From: Bacteroidota bacterium | GTDB lineage: Bacteria > Bacteroidota > Bacteroidia > J057 > JAJTIE01 | Assembly: GCA_019638695.1 (NCBI GenBank) | Contig: JAHBTG010000011.1 | Span: forward strand, 1-57,915 | Length of the DNA stretch: 57,915 bases | Reading direction: 5' to 3' | Shown here: piece by piece, positions 34,430 through 43,810 of the stretch | How positions within the stretch are numbered: the first letter of the stretch is position 1 | Layout: the number at the start of each line of letters is the position of its first letter | The notes under the pieces: model-generated | Told to the model about the DNA's origin: nothing | Database searches by the model: none | What the model saw: the letters and a program-made list of their open reading frames with translations, nothing else | Made by a program: the position numbers and the translations under genes

Positions 34430-34495
34430 AGGGTTAAAGAGGTGCGACACCCTCTGTAACCCTTTGCCCTGCGTCACCGCTTCGTGCGGCAAAGG
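34430..34495. terminator. Two stem-loops between convergent genes
   Basis: AGGGTTA (34430-34436) pairs with TAACCCT (34457-34463) with a bulged inner stem, and CCTTTGCC (34461-34468) pairs with GGCAAAGG (34488-34495). They share bases, so they are alternative folds. They lie between the convergent phosphatase and HtrA genes. Neither has a clean T-run, so either weak bidirectional termination or a REP-like repeat is possible. The rest of the gap (34496-34614) holds nothing else I recognise. Confidence 0.5.
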
Positions 34496-34614
34496 ATCTC
34501 GTGCCCCTTTAAGAGGCGGAGGTGTCAGATCCCTCCCATTTTCTGCTTATCTCCGGTCGCACGGAAGACCGGCAGGTATGTTACCGGCGCATCCCCCCTT
34601 CCCGGAGGAACCGG

Positions 34615-36048
34615 TTAGTAAATATGAAAGCTATAGGTACCTCGTCCGCCATTGGGGTTGAGGCCGTCAATGATCAAGCGGCCACGGGCGCCTTTCAGCA
34701 GATCTTCCAGTTGGGCCAGCGTCTCCGGCGCCTGGCGGTTCACACTCAGGATAACAAAACCGTCGGGAAGCCCCAGTCGGCTGACAATACCGCTGCGCAG
34801 GTTACTCACCCGCCAGCCCCCTTGCTCCAGGCCTATCCGCTGGCGCTCCAGTTTGGTCAGGGGCACCACGTCGCAACCCAACGTTTCACTGAAGACCTCT
34901 GTCTTTTTAATAACGCTAGTAGTACCCTCCAAGTTGGTGAGCTTCACAGTAAGCGCCTGCAGTTTCCCTTTGCGGCGCAGCGTCAGCTGCACCTCGTCAC
35001 CCGGACTGTGATAGGCCAGGCGCTCCAGATATTCCGCTTTACTGTTCACATCCACGCCGTCTATTTTCAGCAGCACATCGTCCACGGCTACGCCGGCTTT
35101 ATCCGCCGCGCTGCCAGCATCCACACTATAGACCAGCACACCGCTGTAATCATCGTCGGGCAGGCGGTCTGCCAGTGTAGCATCGATATCCAGCACATCG
35201 GCGCCCAGGAAGGCCCTTTGTACGGTACCATGGTCTATGAGGTCTCGCATAACCTTACGCACAATATTCACAGGGATGGCAAATCCATACCCCTGGTAAG
35301 CTCCTGTTTTGGTGGCAATGGCCGTATTGATACCCACGAGGTTGCCCTGCGCATCTACCAGCGCGCCGCCGCTGTTGCCGGGGTTGATGGCGGCATCCGT
35401 CTGGATAAAGCTCTCAATAGGGAATTGCGTGCGCACGATATTGATATTGCGCCCTTTGGCCGATACGATTCCTGCCGTGACAGTGCTGGTAAGGTTAAGC
35501 GGGTTGCCAACGGCCAGGACCCATTCGCCGATGCGCACCCGGTCGCTGTTACCCAGGGTGATGGGGCGCAGCTCCCTGGCTTCTATCTTCAGCAGCGCCA
35601 GGTCTGTGCTGGGATCCGTGCCTATGATCCTGGCCAGGTAGCTGTGTTTGTTAGGCAGCAGCACCTCTATTTTGTCTGCACCGTCAATCACATGATTATT
35701 GGTGACGATATAGCCGTCTGCCGTGAGCACTACCCCGCTGCCCGCTCCGCTGACAGGGCCACGGCGGCCAAAGAAATCCCAGTGCGACCAGAACTCATCC
35801 GCGCCGCCGCGCCGGGCATTGGATATGGTTTTGATGAATACTACGGAGGGCGCCGCCTTCTCGGCAGCCATTGCAAAATCAGGGGCGCCGGCAGGCGAAT
35901 TTCCCACCGGGAAGACAGGTGTGGGGGATTCCGTAAAAAGCGCCCTGGAAGCATTGGGACGGGCTATCAGGTCAAATACCCAGGCGCCGCCTAAACCGGC
36001 CAGCAGGCTGAGCGCTAACAGCGCTATCGTCTTGTGCATGTTTTTCAT
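34615..36048 (-). CDS. HtrA/Deg-family periplasmic serine protease with two PDZ domains
   Basis: 477 residues. An N-terminal signal/anchor helix (KTIALLALSLLAGLGGAWVF) precedes a trypsin-like domain (about 60-265) with the full triad: His119 in VTNNHVI, Asp149 in DPSTDLALLK and Ser226 in INPGNSGGALVD. Two PDZ domains follow (about 278-370 and 385-470), the first with PDDDYSGVLVYSVDAGSAADKAGV. It degrades or refolds misfolded envelope proteins. Gene symbol left open because DegP, DegQ and DegS cannot be separated here. A second ATG three codons downstream is possible. Only 32 bp separate it from the divergent gene at 36081. Confidence 0.92.
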   Translation of the reverse strand: MKNMHKTIALLALSLLAGLGGAWVFDLIARPNASRALFTESPTPVFPVGNSPAGAPDFAMAAEKAAPSVVFIKTISNARRGGADEFWSHWDFFGRRGPVSGAGSGVVLTADGYIVTNNHVIDGADKIEVLLPNKHSYLARIIGTDPSTDLALLKIEARELRPITLGNSDRVRIGEWVLAVGNPLNLTSTVTAGIVSAKGRNINIVRTQFPIESFIQTDAAINPGNSGGALVDAQGNLVGINTAIATKTGAYQGYGFAIPVNIVRKVMRDLIDHGTVQRAFLGADVLDIDATLADRLPDDDYSGVLVYSVDAGSAADKAGVAVDDVLLKIDGVDVNSKAEYLERLAYHSPGDEVQLTLRRKGKLQALTVKLTNLEGTTSVIKKTEVFSETLGCDVVPLTKLERQRIGLEQGGWRVSNLRSGIVSRLGLPDGFVILSVNRQAPETLAQLEDLLKGARGRLIIDGLNPNGGRGTYSFHIY

Positions 36049-36080
36049 GTAATTTAGGCTTCTCTAACCACAAGTATAGT

Positions 36081-36962
36081 ATGCCAATTCATTTTGTTGC
36101 TGCAAAAACAATACCAGGGGTGCGTTTTATGCTATGGATGGCCTGTATGCTGCCATTTTGTCTCAACGCCCAGACCGGGGCCGCTATTGTCAATCCCTGG
36201 GAATGGCTGGGACAGCTACACAACACCAGCCTGGCGCGCTATCATATGATGAGAGGAGAACAGCGGGATACCAGTACCGTGCAGGTATTGGAGGAGGTAT
36301 CCCGCGTGATGGCCACAGAGTATCCCGGTGCAGCCAGCAACCGTTTCACCCGCCGGGCTCCGGAGCTGCTGGCACGGATAGATGCCATGAGCATTGAACA
36401 GCTTTATGCCGCACTGCACCTGCAGCCTGCCCAACAGACCTATGTAAACCACTTGCTGCATATGCCGGATAACCTGAGCCCCGCCCAGGCTAAAGCCTAT
36501 GTGCAGGCTACCGAAACCCGCATATTGACAGACGCGCAGCTGAGCCCGCAGGAACGCAACATTCCCCTGGCCTGTGCGGCCATTGCCCGCAACAGTGCAG
36601 ACTACTGGGCCGATTATTACCTGCTGGACGATATGCCTTACTACACCCCCGAACGGGACACCATCATCCTGGGGGATACCCTGCGGCTCGATCGCAAGGG
36701 ACGCCCGGTGCCACCCTTTGGCCGGGTGCTGAAGGCAGACTTCTTCGGGTTACTCAAAGGACTGGTGGGCGGCACCGTCATCTGGGTGGTCAGCGAACTG
36801 CCCAAGGTGGATTTTGCCATGGGTCCCCAGGTAGCCATTGCCTTTGCCGTGGTATTACCGGTGGCAGAGTCGGCCGTGTATAACTGGAAATTCCGCCGCG
36901 GCAAAGTGAAACTCCCCGAGCACGATGAGCCGATGGACGAGTGGGAGATTTACCAGAACTAG
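36081..36962 (+). CDS. Conserved exported/membrane protein, unknown function
   Basis: 293 residues. The first ~31 residues form a signal-like segment (GVRFMLWMACMLPFCLNAQTG). The middle is alpha-helical (TSLARYHMMRGEQRDTSTVQVLEEVSRVM, AKAYVQATETRILTDAQLSPQERNIPLACAAIARNS split by helix breaks), without a family I can name. The C-terminal part has hydrophobic stretches (LLKGLVGGTVIWVVSEL and VAIAFAVVLPVAESAVY), consistent with one or two membrane segments, then a charged tail. Read in the same direction as queC, 31 bp upstream of it. Confidence 0.65.
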   Translation: MPIHFVAAKTIPGVRFMLWMACMLPFCLNAQTGAAIVNPWEWLGQLHNTSLARYHMMRGEQRDTSTVQVLEEVSRVMATEYPGAASNRFTRRAPELLARIDAMSIEQLYAALHLQPAQQTYVNHLLHMPDNLSPAQAKAYVQATETRILTDAQLSPQERNIPLACAAIARNSADYWADYYLLDDMPYYTPERDTIILGDTLRLDRKGRPVPPFGRVLKADFFGLLKGLVGGTVIWVVSELPKVDFAMGPQVAIAFAVVLPVAESAVYNWKFRRGKVKLPEHDEPMDEWEIYQN

Positions 36963-36993
36963 CCTTTCCTCGCAAGGCGTATTCCCCATTGTT

Positions 36994-37671
36994 ATGGAGC
37001 TAAACCCCAACCATGCCGTGGTGCTGTTCAGTGGCGGGCAAGACAGTACCACCTGCCTGTTCTGGGCGCTGGAAAAGTTTGAGAAGGTCTATCCGCTCAT
37101 TATCTCCTATAAGCAGCGGCATAGCATTGAGATCGCTCAGGCCAAGATCATCGCGGCATTTGCCGCAACACCATTCAAGGTGGCCAACCTGGACCTGGGT
37201 ATTTTTGCTGCCGGCAATGCCCTGACGGATACCGGACTGGAAGTGGATACCTTTGCCGGCAGCGAGGCACAGATACCCAATACCTTTGTGCCTGGGCGCA
37301 ACCTGCTTTTTCTGACGCTGGCAGGCATGTATGCCTGGCAGACCGGCAGCGCTCATATCGTTGCCGGCATGAGCCAGGCCGACTATGCCGGGTACCCCGA
37401 CTGCCGGGAGGCTTTTCTGCAGAGCGCAGAGCGGAGCGTGGGGCTGGCGCTGGACCGCAATCTGACACTGCACACCCCTCTCCTGCACAGAACCAAGGCA
37501 GAGACCTGGCTGATGGCCCGCGACCTGGGGTGCCTGGATGTGGTCATCCGCGACAGTCACAGCTGCTATAACGGTGTGCGCACCCGCCAGCATCCCTGGG
37601 GATTCGGCTGCAGCGAATGCCCCGCCTGTCTGCACCGCGCCAAAGGCTATGCAGAAGCCTTTGGCGTGTAA
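36994..37671 (+). CDS. queC: 7-cyano-7-deazaguanine synthase
   Basis: 225 residues; ATG at 36994 gives MELNPNHAVVLFSGGQDSTT. It converts 7-carboxy-7-deazaguanine to preQ0 with ATP and ammonia, a step in queuosine tRNA modification. Seen: the PP-loop SGGQDSTTC, PGRNLLFLTLAG, GMSQADYAGYPDCREAF, and the C-terminal zinc site with Cys in CYNG and GCSECPACLHR. queD, queE and queF are not in the window. Its stop codon is part of a TAAATTTG -7-like box in front of the next gene. Confidence 0.93.
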   Translation: MELNPNHAVVLFSGGQDSTTCLFWALEKFEKVYPLIISYKQRHSIEIAQAKIIAAFAATPFKVANLDLGIFAAGNALTDTGLEVDTFAGSEAQIPNTFVPGRNLLFLTLAGMYAWQTGSAHIVAGMSQADYAGYPDCREAFLQSAERSVGLALDRNLTLHTPLLHRTKAETWLMARDLGCLDVVIRDSHSCYNGVRTRQHPWGFGCSECPACLHRAKGYAEAFGV

Positions 37672-37676
37672 ATTTG
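37669..37676 (+). promoter_or_regulatory. -7-like box abutting the DUF1684 gene
   Basis: TAAATTTG matches TAnnTTTG exactly, shares its first three bases with the queC stop, and ends 4 nt before the ATG at 37681. No TTG at the -33 position. Chance is possible; see the finding on leaderless starts. Confidence 0.35.
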
Positions 37677-37680
37677 CACC

Positions 37681-38286
37681 ATGAATACTCGCAAGTTTCT
37701 GCTAGTGACCGCCGGGCTGCTGGTGATCTTCCTGGCCGCTGTGCTGGCTAACCTGGACTCCGGAGAAGAGGCGTTTGCCGCCCAGGTGCAGGCCGAACGG
37801 GCCCAGCTGTTAAAAGCCTGGCAAAACCCCGGCAACGATAAGAGCCCCATCCCCCAAAGCGAACGCGCCGGCCTGGTTATCCCCCACTACCCACCGGCAT
37901 TACAGTGGCGGGCCGAAGCCGAGCTGAAGACAGACGCGGCCCTGCCTCAGCTGCCCGACGTAGCAGGATGGGTGCATTTTCAGCTGCAAGGAAAGGCCCT
38001 GCAGCTGCTCGCCTTCCGGGAACGCGCGACAGGGCCAGATGCCCTGTTCATTCCCTTCTATGATGCCACGACGGGCAGAACCACCTATGGCGGAGGACGT
38101 TACCTCAATGCCCGTGTGCGTAAGGATGGCTGCCTTACGCTCGATTTTAACAATGCTTACAATCCCTATTGCGTGTATGACCCGGCGCGCTATGGGAGTT
38201 GCCCGCTGCCACCGGCTCAAAACCGCCTGCCGCTGGCTATAGAAGCCGGGCAACAACTCTGGAAACCCCGGCAAGCCGCGTACTAG
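37681..38286 (+). CDS. DUF1684 protein with N-terminal membrane anchor
   Basis: 201 residues. A single N-terminal hydrophobic helix (FLLVTAGLLVIFLAAVLANL) places the rest outside the cytoplasm or anchors it. The DUF1684 signature is clear: TTYGGGRYLNARV, LDFNNAYNPYCVYDPARY, CPLPPAQNRLPLAIEAGQ. Proteins of this family are short alpha/beta domains of unknown activity. Nine bp after queC in the same direction, and convergent with cutA with a 4-bp overlap. Confidence 0.85.
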   Translation: MNTRKFLLVTAGLLVIFLAAVLANLDSGEEAFAAQVQAERAQLLKAWQNPGNDKSPIPQSERAGLVIPHYPPALQWRAEAELKTDAALPQLPDVAGWVHFQLQGKALQLLAFRERATGPDALFIPFYDATTGRTTYGGGRYLNARVRKDGCLTLDFNNAYNPYCVYDPARYGSCPLPPAQNRLPLAIEAGQQLWKPRQAAY

Positions 38287-38654
38287 TTTTTGCGCGCAGA
38301 CTTGTCTGCATCATTGACGGCGTTCTCAGAATAATCCAACCCCGGGCTTTCCTGGGCCAGCCAGGCCAGGTACTCGGGGTTACCCCCAAAAATAGGAATC
38401 GCACTTATGGCCGGAATTTCATGGCTATGCAGCTTCTTGACCACATCTACTATGGCAGGAATGTTCTGGCTCAGTGTTTTGCACAACATCAGAACTTCTT
38501 CGGCATGCGTGGTGGCGCCTTGCCAACTGTAGTAACTTTGCATGCCCGGCAAAATATTGACACATGCTGCCAGCTTGTGATCTACCAGGTAACGGGCAAT
38601 GCGCTCTGCTTCGGACGCAGTAGGACTTGTGATATACAAAATCTTGAACGGCAT
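38283..38654 (-). CDS. cutA: CutA1 divalent-ion tolerance protein
   Basis: 123 residues, slightly longer than the ~105-residue core because of an acidic/basic tail (ENAVNDADKSARKN). CutA1 pattern: ILYITSPTASEAERIARYLVDHKLAACVNILPGMQSYYSWQG, broken here by loops, then EEVLMLCKT and HSHEIPAISAIPI. It forms a very stable trimer related to PII proteins; its cellular role is unclear despite the copper-tolerance name. A full promoter lies upstream on the minus strand. Confidence 0.93.
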   Translation of the reverse strand: MPFKILYITSPTASEAERIARYLVDHKLAACVNILPGMQSYYSWQGATTHAEEVLMLCKTLSQNIPAIVDVVKKLHSHEIPAISAIPIFGGNPEYLAWLAQESPGLDYSENAVNDADKSARKN

Positions 38655-38685
38655 ATCCTCTGTTGTTGTTTTATGAATGTCTTAC

Positions 38686-38716
38686 CAAAAATAAAGCAAA
38701 TGTGGCAGCAAACCAA
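38686..38716 (-). promoter_or_regulatory. Promoter of cutA
   Basis: On the minus strand, TTG (38714-38716), 20 nt, then TATTTTTG (38686-38693), an exact consensus match. Expected leader about 28 nt. Confidence 0.75.
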
Positions 38717-38745
38717 TCGTATGTTAAGAAATATTACTGAGTATA

Positions 38746-39390
<645 letters not shown>

Positions 39391-39405
39391 TGCCGCGAAA
39401 CCGGC

Positions 39406-40119
39406 TTATTCGCCTGCCGAATGATATACGGCTTGCACGTCGTCGTCGTCGTCCAGCTTATCCAGCAGCTTTTGCAGATCGGCACTTTGTTCCGCCGTCA
39501 CAGCCGTATATGCGTTGGGAAAGCGCTGCAGAGTAGCAGTAGTCACCGGGATACCCCGGACTTCCAGCTCTTTCTGCATATCTCCAAACCGCTCATAAGG
39601 GGTCAGCAGCACGCATTCGCCGTCTTCTTCCAGGATCATTTCCTCCAGGCCGTAATCAATGAGCTCCAGCTCCAGGGTTTCCAGGTCCTGGCCGGTGGCA
39701 TCTATGTTAAACACCCCCCGGCGGGTGAAGAGGTAGTCTACAGAACCGGTTTTGCCCAGCGACCCCCCGGAACGGGTGAGGTAGGACCGCAGGTTGGCCA
39801 CGGTGCGCATAATATTGTCTGTAGTGCACTCCACAATGACGGCAATACCGTGCGGGCCATAGCCTTCGTATACCACTTCTTCCAGGTCCTTGAGGTCTCG
39901 CCCTGCCGCACGTTTGATGGCCGCATCGATATTGTCCTTGGGCATGTTCTCGCTCTTGGCGTTCTGGATAGCCATGCGCAGGAGCGGGTTCAGGTCGGGG
40001 TTAGCGCCACCGGTTTTGGCAGCAAAGGTGATCGCTTTAGCCAGCTTGGGAAATACGCGGGACATTTTGCCCCAGCGTTTTTCCTTGGCTGCTCTGCGGT
40101 ATTCAAATGCGCGTCCCAT
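39406..40119 (-). CDS. YebC/PmpR-family transcriptional or translational regulator
   Basis: 237 residues; start at the ATG giving MGRAFEYRRAAKEKRWGKMSRVFPKL, since the further upstream open frame (to 40287) is not family-like. TACO1/YebC motifs: KLAKAITFAAKTGGANPDLNPLL, NAKSENMPKDNIDAAIKRA, EVVYEGYGPHGIAVIVE and TDNIMRTVANLR. Members bind DNA or act on ribosomes translating difficult sequences. The N-terminus replaces the usual AGHSKW with AFEYRR, as in many Bacteroidota homologues. A -7 box lies 44 bp upstream. Confidence 0.93.
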   Translation of the reverse strand: MGRAFEYRRAAKEKRWGKMSRVFPKLAKAITFAAKTGGANPDLNPLLRMAIQNAKSENMPKDNIDAAIKRAAGRDLKDLEEVVYEGYGPHGIAVIVECTTDNIMRTVANLRSYLTRSGGSLGKTGSVDYLFTRRGVFNIDATGQDLETLELELIDYGLEEMILEEDGECVLLTPYERFGDMQKELEVRGIPVTTATLQRFPNAYTAVTAEQSADLQKLLDKLDDDDDVQAVYHSAGE

Positions 40120-40162
40120 AGTTGGTAAGTATTTGAGGGCTGAAAAGAAGAAAAACGAAGCG

Positions 40163-40170
40163 CAAAAATA
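40163..40170 (-). promoter_or_regulatory. -7 box of the YebC-family gene
   Basis: TATTTTTG on the minus strand, exact consensus, giving a leader of about 40 nt. The nearest TTG is only 13 nt upstream, so the -33 element is not convincing. Confidence 0.5.
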
Positions 40171-40443
40171 GCGGATAGCGGGGCAAAAGGGTATAGACAC
40201 CCTGCATTTTTCCTGCCCGCCTTCCCTGGCAGAAGACCGCATCTCCCAATACCCGCGTCCTTCTGAAACCAGCAAGTCTTGCGCCACACTGAGCTGGTCT
40301 CAGAGCCTCCTTGCTATCCCCTGCAAATGAGACGGCGCCCCCGAAACCGTTCTGACCTGGCAGGCGCAAGTACAGAATGCAGACGCTCCCCTCTCATCCT
40401 CCTGGCGAAGCCTCTGTTCCGCTGAAAAGTGGTCATTGCACAC
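40171..40443. other. Intergenic, degenerate repeat remnant
   Basis: No gene seen. At about 40296-40316, ACTGAGCTGGTCTCAGAG resembles the CCTGAGCTTGTCTCAGGG core of the repeat at 51305-51365, so it is probably a decayed copy. Otherwise unremarkable GC-rich sequence. Confidence 0.4.
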
Positions 40444-41328
40444 TCAGGAAACTATCAGCTGCCGCCAGCTGATGAGGAGCAGAGCGCCCACGGCCAGGCA
40501 AAGTCCCAGCCAGCTCCGCAGTGTAAAGGCTTCGCGGAACAGGACAACCCCGGCCAGGCTTACCAGCAATAACTGCCCCACATTGTTAAGCGGAAAGAAT
40601 ACGGTGCCGTCCATCTGGCGCAGCGCCAGCAGGAGCGTGACGATGGAGAAATAATTGGGAATACCCAGGAGAGCGCCGCTCACCAGATTGCGGGCACTGG
40701 GACGGATAACGCCGCGTGCCCATTGGACCAGTACGGCCCCGGTGCCCAGCAGTGCCGCTGCACCAAAGAGGGTGATGGAGAAGACCTCTCCAGGCACGGA
40801 GGCGCCGTGGTAATGGTCAAATACCTTGAGGTTGCTGTCGGCTAGTCCGGTGCCTGCCAGCAGGATCACGCTGAGCAACAGTACCTGGCGGGCGCCCCGC
40901 GCATGGGAATGTCCGCCCAGATAGGGGAGGTGCATCAGCCACACCGCCAGGATAGCCAGCGCCATGCCCAGCCAGCGCTCCCAGGGCATGGCGTCTCCAA
41001 AGACCAGCCAGGACAGGAGGGTGGGGATGATCACACTGAGTTTGGTAAGCATGGCCGTATAAGCCACCCCTATGGTCTGGCTGGCGTAACCGATCAGGAA
41101 GAACAGGCTGATAAACATTGCGCCCTGCAAGATGCCGGTGCCCCAGGCTTCCGGCGGCATAGCGGCCGCCAGTGAAAAATAATCCGGCAACAGGGCGAGG
41201 CCCAGCAACGTGCACACCCAGTAGTTGACCACAATGGTCTGCAGGATAGAAACCCGGTATTGCCGGAATACCCGGAACAGGATGATGAGCGAGCCAGAAA
41301 GCAGTATGCTGAGCAAGGTCCAGCCCAC
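40444..41328 (-). CDS. DMT-superfamily (EamA-type) transporter
   Basis: 294 residues starting at a GTG (MGWTLLSILLSGSLIILFRV). About ten hydrophobic helices in two repeats of five, as in EamA carriers; the C-terminal repeat ends in TLRSWLGLCLAVGALLLISW. Such carriers export or import metabolites such as amino acids or nucleotide sugars; the substrate is not readable. 26 bp downstream of rfbB on the same strand, so possibly co-transcribed. Confidence 0.82.
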   Translation of the reverse strand: MGWTLLSILLSGSLIILFRVFRQYRVSILQTIVVNYWVCTLLGLALLPDYFSLAAAMPPEAWGTGILQGAMFISLFFLIGYASQTIGVAYTAMLTKLSVIIPTLLSWLVFGDAMPWERWLGMALAILAVWLMHLPYLGGHSHARGARQVLLLSVILLAGTGLADSNLKVFDHYHGASVPGEVFSITLFGAAALLGTGAVLVQWARGVIRPSARNLVSGALLGIPNYFSIVTLLLALRQMDGTVFFPLNNVGQLLLVSLAGVVLFREAFTLRSWLGLCLAVGALLLISWRQLIVS

Positions 41329-41354
41329 GGCAATGCAATTAGCAGGCCGCTGGC

Positions 41355-42404
41355 CTAGCGATGGGCATATTGTTTCTCATAGAACGCCTGGTACTCGCCG
41401 GAGAGCACACGGACCACCCATTCGGGATTGTCCAGGTACCACCGGATGGTCTGGCGCAGCCCTTCTCTAAAGTCCATGGAAGGTTCCCAGTCCAGTTCAT
41501 GTTTCAGTTTGGAGGCGTCTATGGCATACCGCAGATCATGCCCGGGGCGGTCTGTGACGAAGGTGATGAGCCCGGCGGCAGTGCCAGGGGTTTGTCCCAG
41601 GGCTTCATCCATCAGTTCGCACAGGAGGTAGACCACTTCAATATTCTTCCATTCATTATTTCCCCCAATATTGTAGGTCTCTCCGTCTTTGCCCTTGTGG
41701 AGGATAACGTCTATGGCGGTGCAGTGGTCCACCACCCACAGCCAGTCGCGCACATTTTCCCCTTTGCCATAGACCGGTAGCGGCTTGCCTGCCTGCACAT
41801 GCTGGATCATCAGCGGCAGTAGTTTCTCCGGGAACTGGCAGGGCCCGTAGTTGTTGCTGCAGTTGGAGATGCGGAAGGGGATATGGTAAGTGTGCCCATA
41901 GGCGCGCACCATATGATCGCTGCTGGCTTTGCTGGCGCTATAGGGACTACGGGGGTCATAGGGTGTGGTTTCGGTAAAGAACCCTTCTGCACCCAGGCTG
42001 CCATAAACCTCGTCTGTGCTGATATGATAAAAGAGCACGTCCGTGCGGTCTCTCCACAAGCTGCGGGCTTCATTGAGTAATGTGGCGGTACCCAGTACAT
42101 TAGTGCGCACAAAGGCGAGCGGATCCAGGATAGAGCGGTCTACATGGCTCTCGGCTGCCAGGTTGAGGATAGTATCTATCTCATATTGCTTCAGCGCCAG
42201 GCGCACGGCTTCCGCATCGCAGATATCTCCTTTGACAAATACGTAGTTGGGCGCCTGGTCCACATCCGTCAGGTTCTCCAGGTTGCCCGCATACGTCAGC
42301 GCATCGAAATTGATAATGCGGTACTGGGGATATTTATGGACAAGCAGGCGAACCAGGTGGGAGCCGATAAAGCCGGCGCCGCCGGTAACGAGCAGATTTT
42401 TCAT
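41355..42404 (-). CDS. rfbB: dTDP-glucose 4,6-dehydratase
   Basis: 349 residues; start at MKNLLVTGGAGFIGSH. It makes dTDP-4-keto-6-deoxyglucose, the entry to rhamnose and other deoxysugars. Short-chain dehydrogenase fold: NAD motif TGGAGFIGSHL, DALTYAGNLENL, VKGDICD, NLAAESHVDRSI, HISTDEVYGSL, the catalytic YSASKASSDHMVRAY, SNCSNNYGPCQFPEKLLPLM and NWLWVVDHC-type DWLWVVDHC. rfbA, rfbC and rfbD are not adjacent. Its ATG lies only 22 bp downstream of a terminator stem, so it needs its own promoter inside that gap or read-through. Confidence 0.95.
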   Translation of the reverse strand: MKNLLVTGGAGFIGSHLVRLLVHKYPQYRIINFDALTYAGNLENLTDVDQAPNYVFVKGDICDAEAVRLALKQYEIDTILNLAAESHVDRSILDPLAFVRTNVLGTATLLNEARSLWRDRTDVLFYHISTDEVYGSLGAEGFFTETTPYDPRSPYSASKASSDHMVRAYGHTYHIPFRISNCSNNYGPCQFPEKLLPLMIQHVQAGKPLPVYGKGENVRDWLWVVDHCTAIDVILHKGKDGETYNIGGNNEWKNIEVVYLLCELMDEALGQTPGTAAGLITFVTDRPGHDLRYAIDASKLKHELDWEPSMDFREGLRQTIRWYLDNPEWVVRVLSGEYQAFYEKQYAHR

Positions 42405-42417
42405 GGTCGAAATTAGC

Positions 42418-42447
42418 AAAAAAAGAGGCGGGCTGTGGAGCCCGCCT
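42418..42447 (-). terminator. Terminator of the lipoprotein gene
   Basis: AGGCGGGCT (42426-42434) pairs with AGCCCGCCT (42439-42447). On the minus strand the stem is followed, after one C, by seven T (42418-42424). It ends the gene at 42473-43075. Confidence 0.88.
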
Positions 42448-42472
42448 GCGATAAATGGGTATAGAGTGTTCT

Positions 42473-43075
42473 CTAAAACTTGGTTTTCACGGTGCCGTCC
42501 ACCATACTAGCAGAGACGCCTTTCATCTTGATACAGCTGCCGCTCAGGTTCAGACACACTTCTTTATCATTAAGCTTCAGGACTTGTACCCGGAAACTGT
42601 TCTTACCGCCATCGCCAAAGGCGCTCCACCAGCTTACGGCAGTGGCCTTATTGGTTTGGATCTCGTAGCTGCCGCTGTTATTATTATTTTTCTCGCTGGG
42701 CATTCCAAAGGTCATCCCCTCTTTGACTTCGGGACGGGGTTTGAGGTTATAATCGGTATAGACCTTTACTTTGATGTTGATCTCACCGTCCTTGAGGGCT
42801 CCCTGCGCTTTGGCCATGCCTTCATAATTGTGCAGGACCAGGTCCAGGATGCCGTCCTTGTTGCGTTCCAGCGTTGCCTGAACGATCTGGATGGTAGTAT
42901 CCAGGCCCAGGGTATCCAGCTTCACGTGCACCTCGCTCTTGGCAGGACATTTGTCTGCCTCTTCGGTTTGTGCTTTCTCGCCGCTTTTTTCGCCCTCGGC
43001 GCCTTTTTTGCCGCAAGCCACTCCCAGTGCTGTTACTGCAAACAGCCCCAGGAAAAGAAGATTCTTAGTTTTCAT
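42473..43075 (-). CDS. Lipoprotein of unknown function
   Basis: 200 residues. Lipoprotein signal MKTKNLLFLGLFAVTALGVAC with Cys21, followed by a charged Lys/Glu-rich linker (GKKGAEGEKSGEKAQTEEADK). The beta-rich domain contains IQIVQATLERNKDGILDLVLHNYEG split by turns, a poly-Asn run (NNNN) and a C-terminal Cys pair (EVCLNLSGSC). No family recognised. Monocistronic: terminator on one side, and the cmk gene ends 37 bp upstream on the same strand. Confidence 0.75.
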   Translation of the reverse strand: MKTKNLLFLGLFAVTALGVACGKKGAEGEKSGEKAQTEEADKCPAKSEVHVKLDTLGLDTTIQIVQATLERNKDGILDLVLHNYEGMAKAQGALKDGEINIKVKVYTDYNLKPRPEVKEGMTFGMPSEKNNNNSGSYEIQTNKATAVSWWSAFGDGGKNSFRVQVLKLNDKEVCLNLSGSCIKMKGVSASMVDGTVKTKF

Positions 43076-43112
43076 AGTATCTATTTAAGTAGGGGTAATA
43101 AATGACAGAATA

Positions 43113-43805
43113 TCAGCGGGTGGCTACCTGTGCCATCCGTTCATGTGCCCATTTGAGCACCACGGCCACCTGGTCTTCGATCGTCAGGTAACTGGTATCC
43201 AGGCTCAGCGCATCCTTGGCTTTGCGCAGGGGGCCTTCCTTACGGCTGGTGTCCAGCGTGTCTCTATGCACCAGGTTCTGCTCGATCTCGTCTTCGGAGA
43301 GCTCTTTACCTTTGGCGGCATACTCCAGTTTGCGCCGCATTACCCGGGCAGGCATACCGGCAGACATAAACACCTTGAGCTCCGCATCAGGAAACACTAC
43401 TGTCCCAATGTCCCGGCCGTCCATCACCACCGCACCTTCCGCACCCAGTTGCTGCTGCTGGGCCACCATGGCGCGGCGCACGGCCGCCAGCGCAGCCACC
43501 TCGCTCACCTGCTCGTTGACCTGCTGTGAACGGATGGTCTCCGTTACATTCTCGCCGTTGAGCAGCACCTGGTTCTGTTGAGTAACGGGGTCAAACTGGA
43601 AGCTGATATTCACTTCCTGCAGCCCCTGCCGGATGCCCGCAGCATCTGCCAGATCTATCCCCTTGCGCTGTACATATAGCGTAAACGCCCGGTACATAGC
43701 GCCACTGTCGATAAACCGGTACCCCAGCGTGCGGGCTACCAGCTTGGCAGTGGTGCTTTTGCCGCAACCGGCATACCCGTCTATGGCAATGACTATAGGC
43801 TTCAC
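43113..43805 (-). CDS. cmk: Cytidylate kinase
   Basis: 230 residues, starting at a GTG at 43805 that gives (M)KPIVIAIDGYAGCGKSTTAK. The frame is open up to an ATG at 43910, but that ATG lies inside the tRNA-Asn terminator and the extra 35 residues are not family-like. It phosphorylates CMP/dCMP. Motifs: P-loop GYAGCGKST, FIDSGAMYRAFTL, VVMDGRDIGTVVFPDAELKVFM, and RRDT-like HRDTLDTSRKEGPL. A perfect TATCTTTG box (43811-43818, minus) ends 5 nt before the GTG, so the message may be leaderless. Confidence 0.93.
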   Translation of the reverse strand: MKPIVIAIDGYAGCGKSTTAKLVARTLGYRFIDSGAMYRAFTLYVQRKGIDLADAAGIRQGLQEVNISFQFDPVTQQNQVLLNGENVTETIRSQQVNEQVSEVAALAAVRRAMVAQQQQLGAEGAVVMDGRDIGTVVFPDAELKVFMSAGMPARVMRRKLEYAAKGKELSEDEIEQNLVHRDTLDTSRKEGPLRKAKDALSLDTSYLTIEDQVAVVLKWAHERMAQVATR

Positions 43806-43810
43806 AACTA

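Noticed and set aside
34522-35994. Long plus-strand open frame antisense to the HtrA protease
   Set aside because: The minus strand encodes an intact catalytic triad and PDZ domains; the plus frame has no recognisable features.
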